A stretch of 7,767 nucleotides of DNA. Source: Thermoplasmata archaeon. Its GTDB lineage: Archaea; Thermoplasmatota; Thermoplasmata; Thermoplasmatales; Thermoplasmataceae. The notes below the pieces were generated by a model, which searched no databases, had not been told where the DNA came from, and saw nothing but the letters and a program-made list of their open reading frames with translations. Positions 6,956 to 7,767 of the stretch are shown here, in pieces; the first letter of the stretch is position 1; each line of letters opens with the position of its first letter. The DNA is taken from positions 1 through 7,767 of the forward strand of contig JAJZXP010000132.1 of the NCBI GenBank assembly GCA_021806345.1, in the 5' to 3' direction. A program made the position numbers and the translations under genes.

Positions 6956-7767
6956 TTATACCACTGTCCCTTGAGAATTCAAGACATCTCCCGTTGAGAG
7001 TTACAAAACCATCGGAAATCCACTTATCTATCATTTCGCCTGCTTGTTTCACTGAAATTTCGAACTCTGATGACATCCATCTTTCTATATTGTCTCTCTC
7101 CCGGGGGGCTTTCTCTAAACTTGCGAAGACAGCACTTACTCTTTCATAAACCTCTAAATATTCGAATTCTGGACTTCTAACATTATTTGATTCTATATCG
7201 CCCAAGGTGGGCCATTCGTTTACAGGTAAAATTTTAAGACCGCGCCTAAACCTTTGCTTTTGGTAATTTTTCTGTCTTGTGACTATCTGAGTCCTGCTGA
7301 CTTTGGAGAATTGCTGGTCAAATAAGTCTTCATCCACAATCTTAGATTGATACTTTTCTGAGAATATGTTGAATGCAGTGTAGAATTCATGGGCAAGAAC
7401 TTCTTCGTTACCTTCCTTGCGTATACATCTGTTGAAAAATGCCCTCACAGGATTGGAGGCAACAGCCCAATTATCCATTGCTTCTGCGGTAGGTGTGCTG
7501 TATGTGAATTCCATTCCGTTTTCGTAAATCCTTTTGGCCCCCTCAATCATCCAGTTCAAAATGCCAGAAGCTTCCACTTTCAACTTTTCCAGTAGATTAC
7601 GATCCAAATGCGGTGGCTTATGGAATACCACAACATCGAACCGGTTAAAGAATGCCTCATCATCGTCAGGGGCGGGTGGAAGTGAATTTGCAGAGAACAA
7701 TAGCTTTGCCCTTAACTGTGCATCGAACGCTTGCTTATACTTGAATTCTATACTTACAACGTCTCTT
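6948..7767 (-). CDS. D5/P4-type SF3 helicase (primase-helicase) of a mobile element, C-terminal part; 5' end outside window
   Basis: Only the last 272 residues are in the window; the frame is open to the right edge, with the first whole codon at 7766-7764. A TTG at 7700 is internal (a Leu in KLLFSAN), not the start. The segment begins in the SF3 ATPase core: E-x-K-Y-K, then AKLLFSANSLP with sensor Asn27 (motif C), then DDDEAFFNRF with Arg42 as the likely arginine finger. GILNWMIEGAKRIYENG (68-84) is the hallmark helix after the ATPase core in D5/P4-family primases. The last 75 residues or so look like a winged helix (ISVKQAGEMIDKWISDGFVTLNGRCLEF), a common DNA-binding tail in these proteins. 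Walker A and B and any primase domain lie outside the window. Such proteins unwind DNA for replication of viruses, plasmids and integrated elements. The gene overlaps the following small gene by 8 bases. An alternative label, a generic phage or plasmid primase, is the same family. Confidence 0.88.
   Translation of the reverse strand, partial: RDVVSIEFKYKQAFDAQLRAKLLFSANSLPPAPDDDEAFFNRFDVVVFHKPPHLDRNLLEKLKVEASGILNWMIEGAKRIYENGMEFTYSTPTAEAMDNWAVASNPVRAFFNRCIRKEGNEEVLAHEFYTAFNIFSEKYQSKIVDEDLFDQQFSKVSRTQIVTRQKNYQKQRFRRGLKILPVNEWPTLGDIESNNVRSPEFEYLEVYERVSAVFASLEKAPRERDNIERWMSSEFEISVKQAGEMIDKWISDGFVTLNGRCLEFSRDSGINA

Noticed and set aside
7389..7595. A 68-residue Cys-containing open frame on the plus strand.
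   Set aside because: It is antisense to the SF3 helicase C-terminal region, whose family match is strong; the Cys residues do not form a convincing motif.

Overview
The window is an accessory region, probably from an archaeon. Two genes start about 22 to 32 bases downstream of AT-rich TATA-like boxes (345-352 read on the minus strand, 451-460 read on the plus strand), with no ribosome binding site between box and start. That spacing fits archaeal leaderless transcription. Downstream genes of the operons instead use short Shine-Dalgarno-like sites or overlapping stop/start codons. Moderate AT richness and heavy AGA/AGG/ATA use are compatible with Thermoplasmata or a similar lineage, but the lineage is an inference.

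Layout from left to right: (1) 1-326, minus strand, the N-terminal part of a small Cys-rich protein with one membrane segment, running off the left edge. (2) 327-486, a divergent promoter region. (3) 487-6625, plus strand, a tightly packed type I restriction-modification operon in the order hsdM, hsdS, hsdR, followed by a short gene for an HExxH zinc metallopeptidase-like protein (SprT/YgjP-like). Every junction overlaps by 4 to 11 bases, so the four genes look translationally coupled. (4) 6620-6955, minus strand, a 111-residue protein I do not recognise. (5) 6948-7767, minus strand, the C-terminal part of a D5/P4-type SF3 helicase (primase-helicase of viruses, plasmids and integrated elements), running off the right edge. 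The last two genes overlap by 8 bases and form an operon that converges on the restriction operon. The two operons' stop codons lie within a 6-base shared end.

How they work together: HsdM, HsdS and HsdR have all the motifs expected of a complete, apparently intact type I enzyme. HsdS reads a bipartite DNA site, HsdM methylates adenine in it, and HsdR translocates and cuts unmodified DNA. The metallopeptidase gene is physically part of the operon and may process or regulate the enzyme or act on DNA-bound protein; this is inference. The abutting SF3 helicase says the restriction cassette sits in, or next to, a virus- or plasmid-derived element. I see no tRNA, rRNA, CRISPR array, IS element or attachment site. 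The least explained items are the metallopeptidase, the 111-residue protein and the Cys-rich membrane protein.
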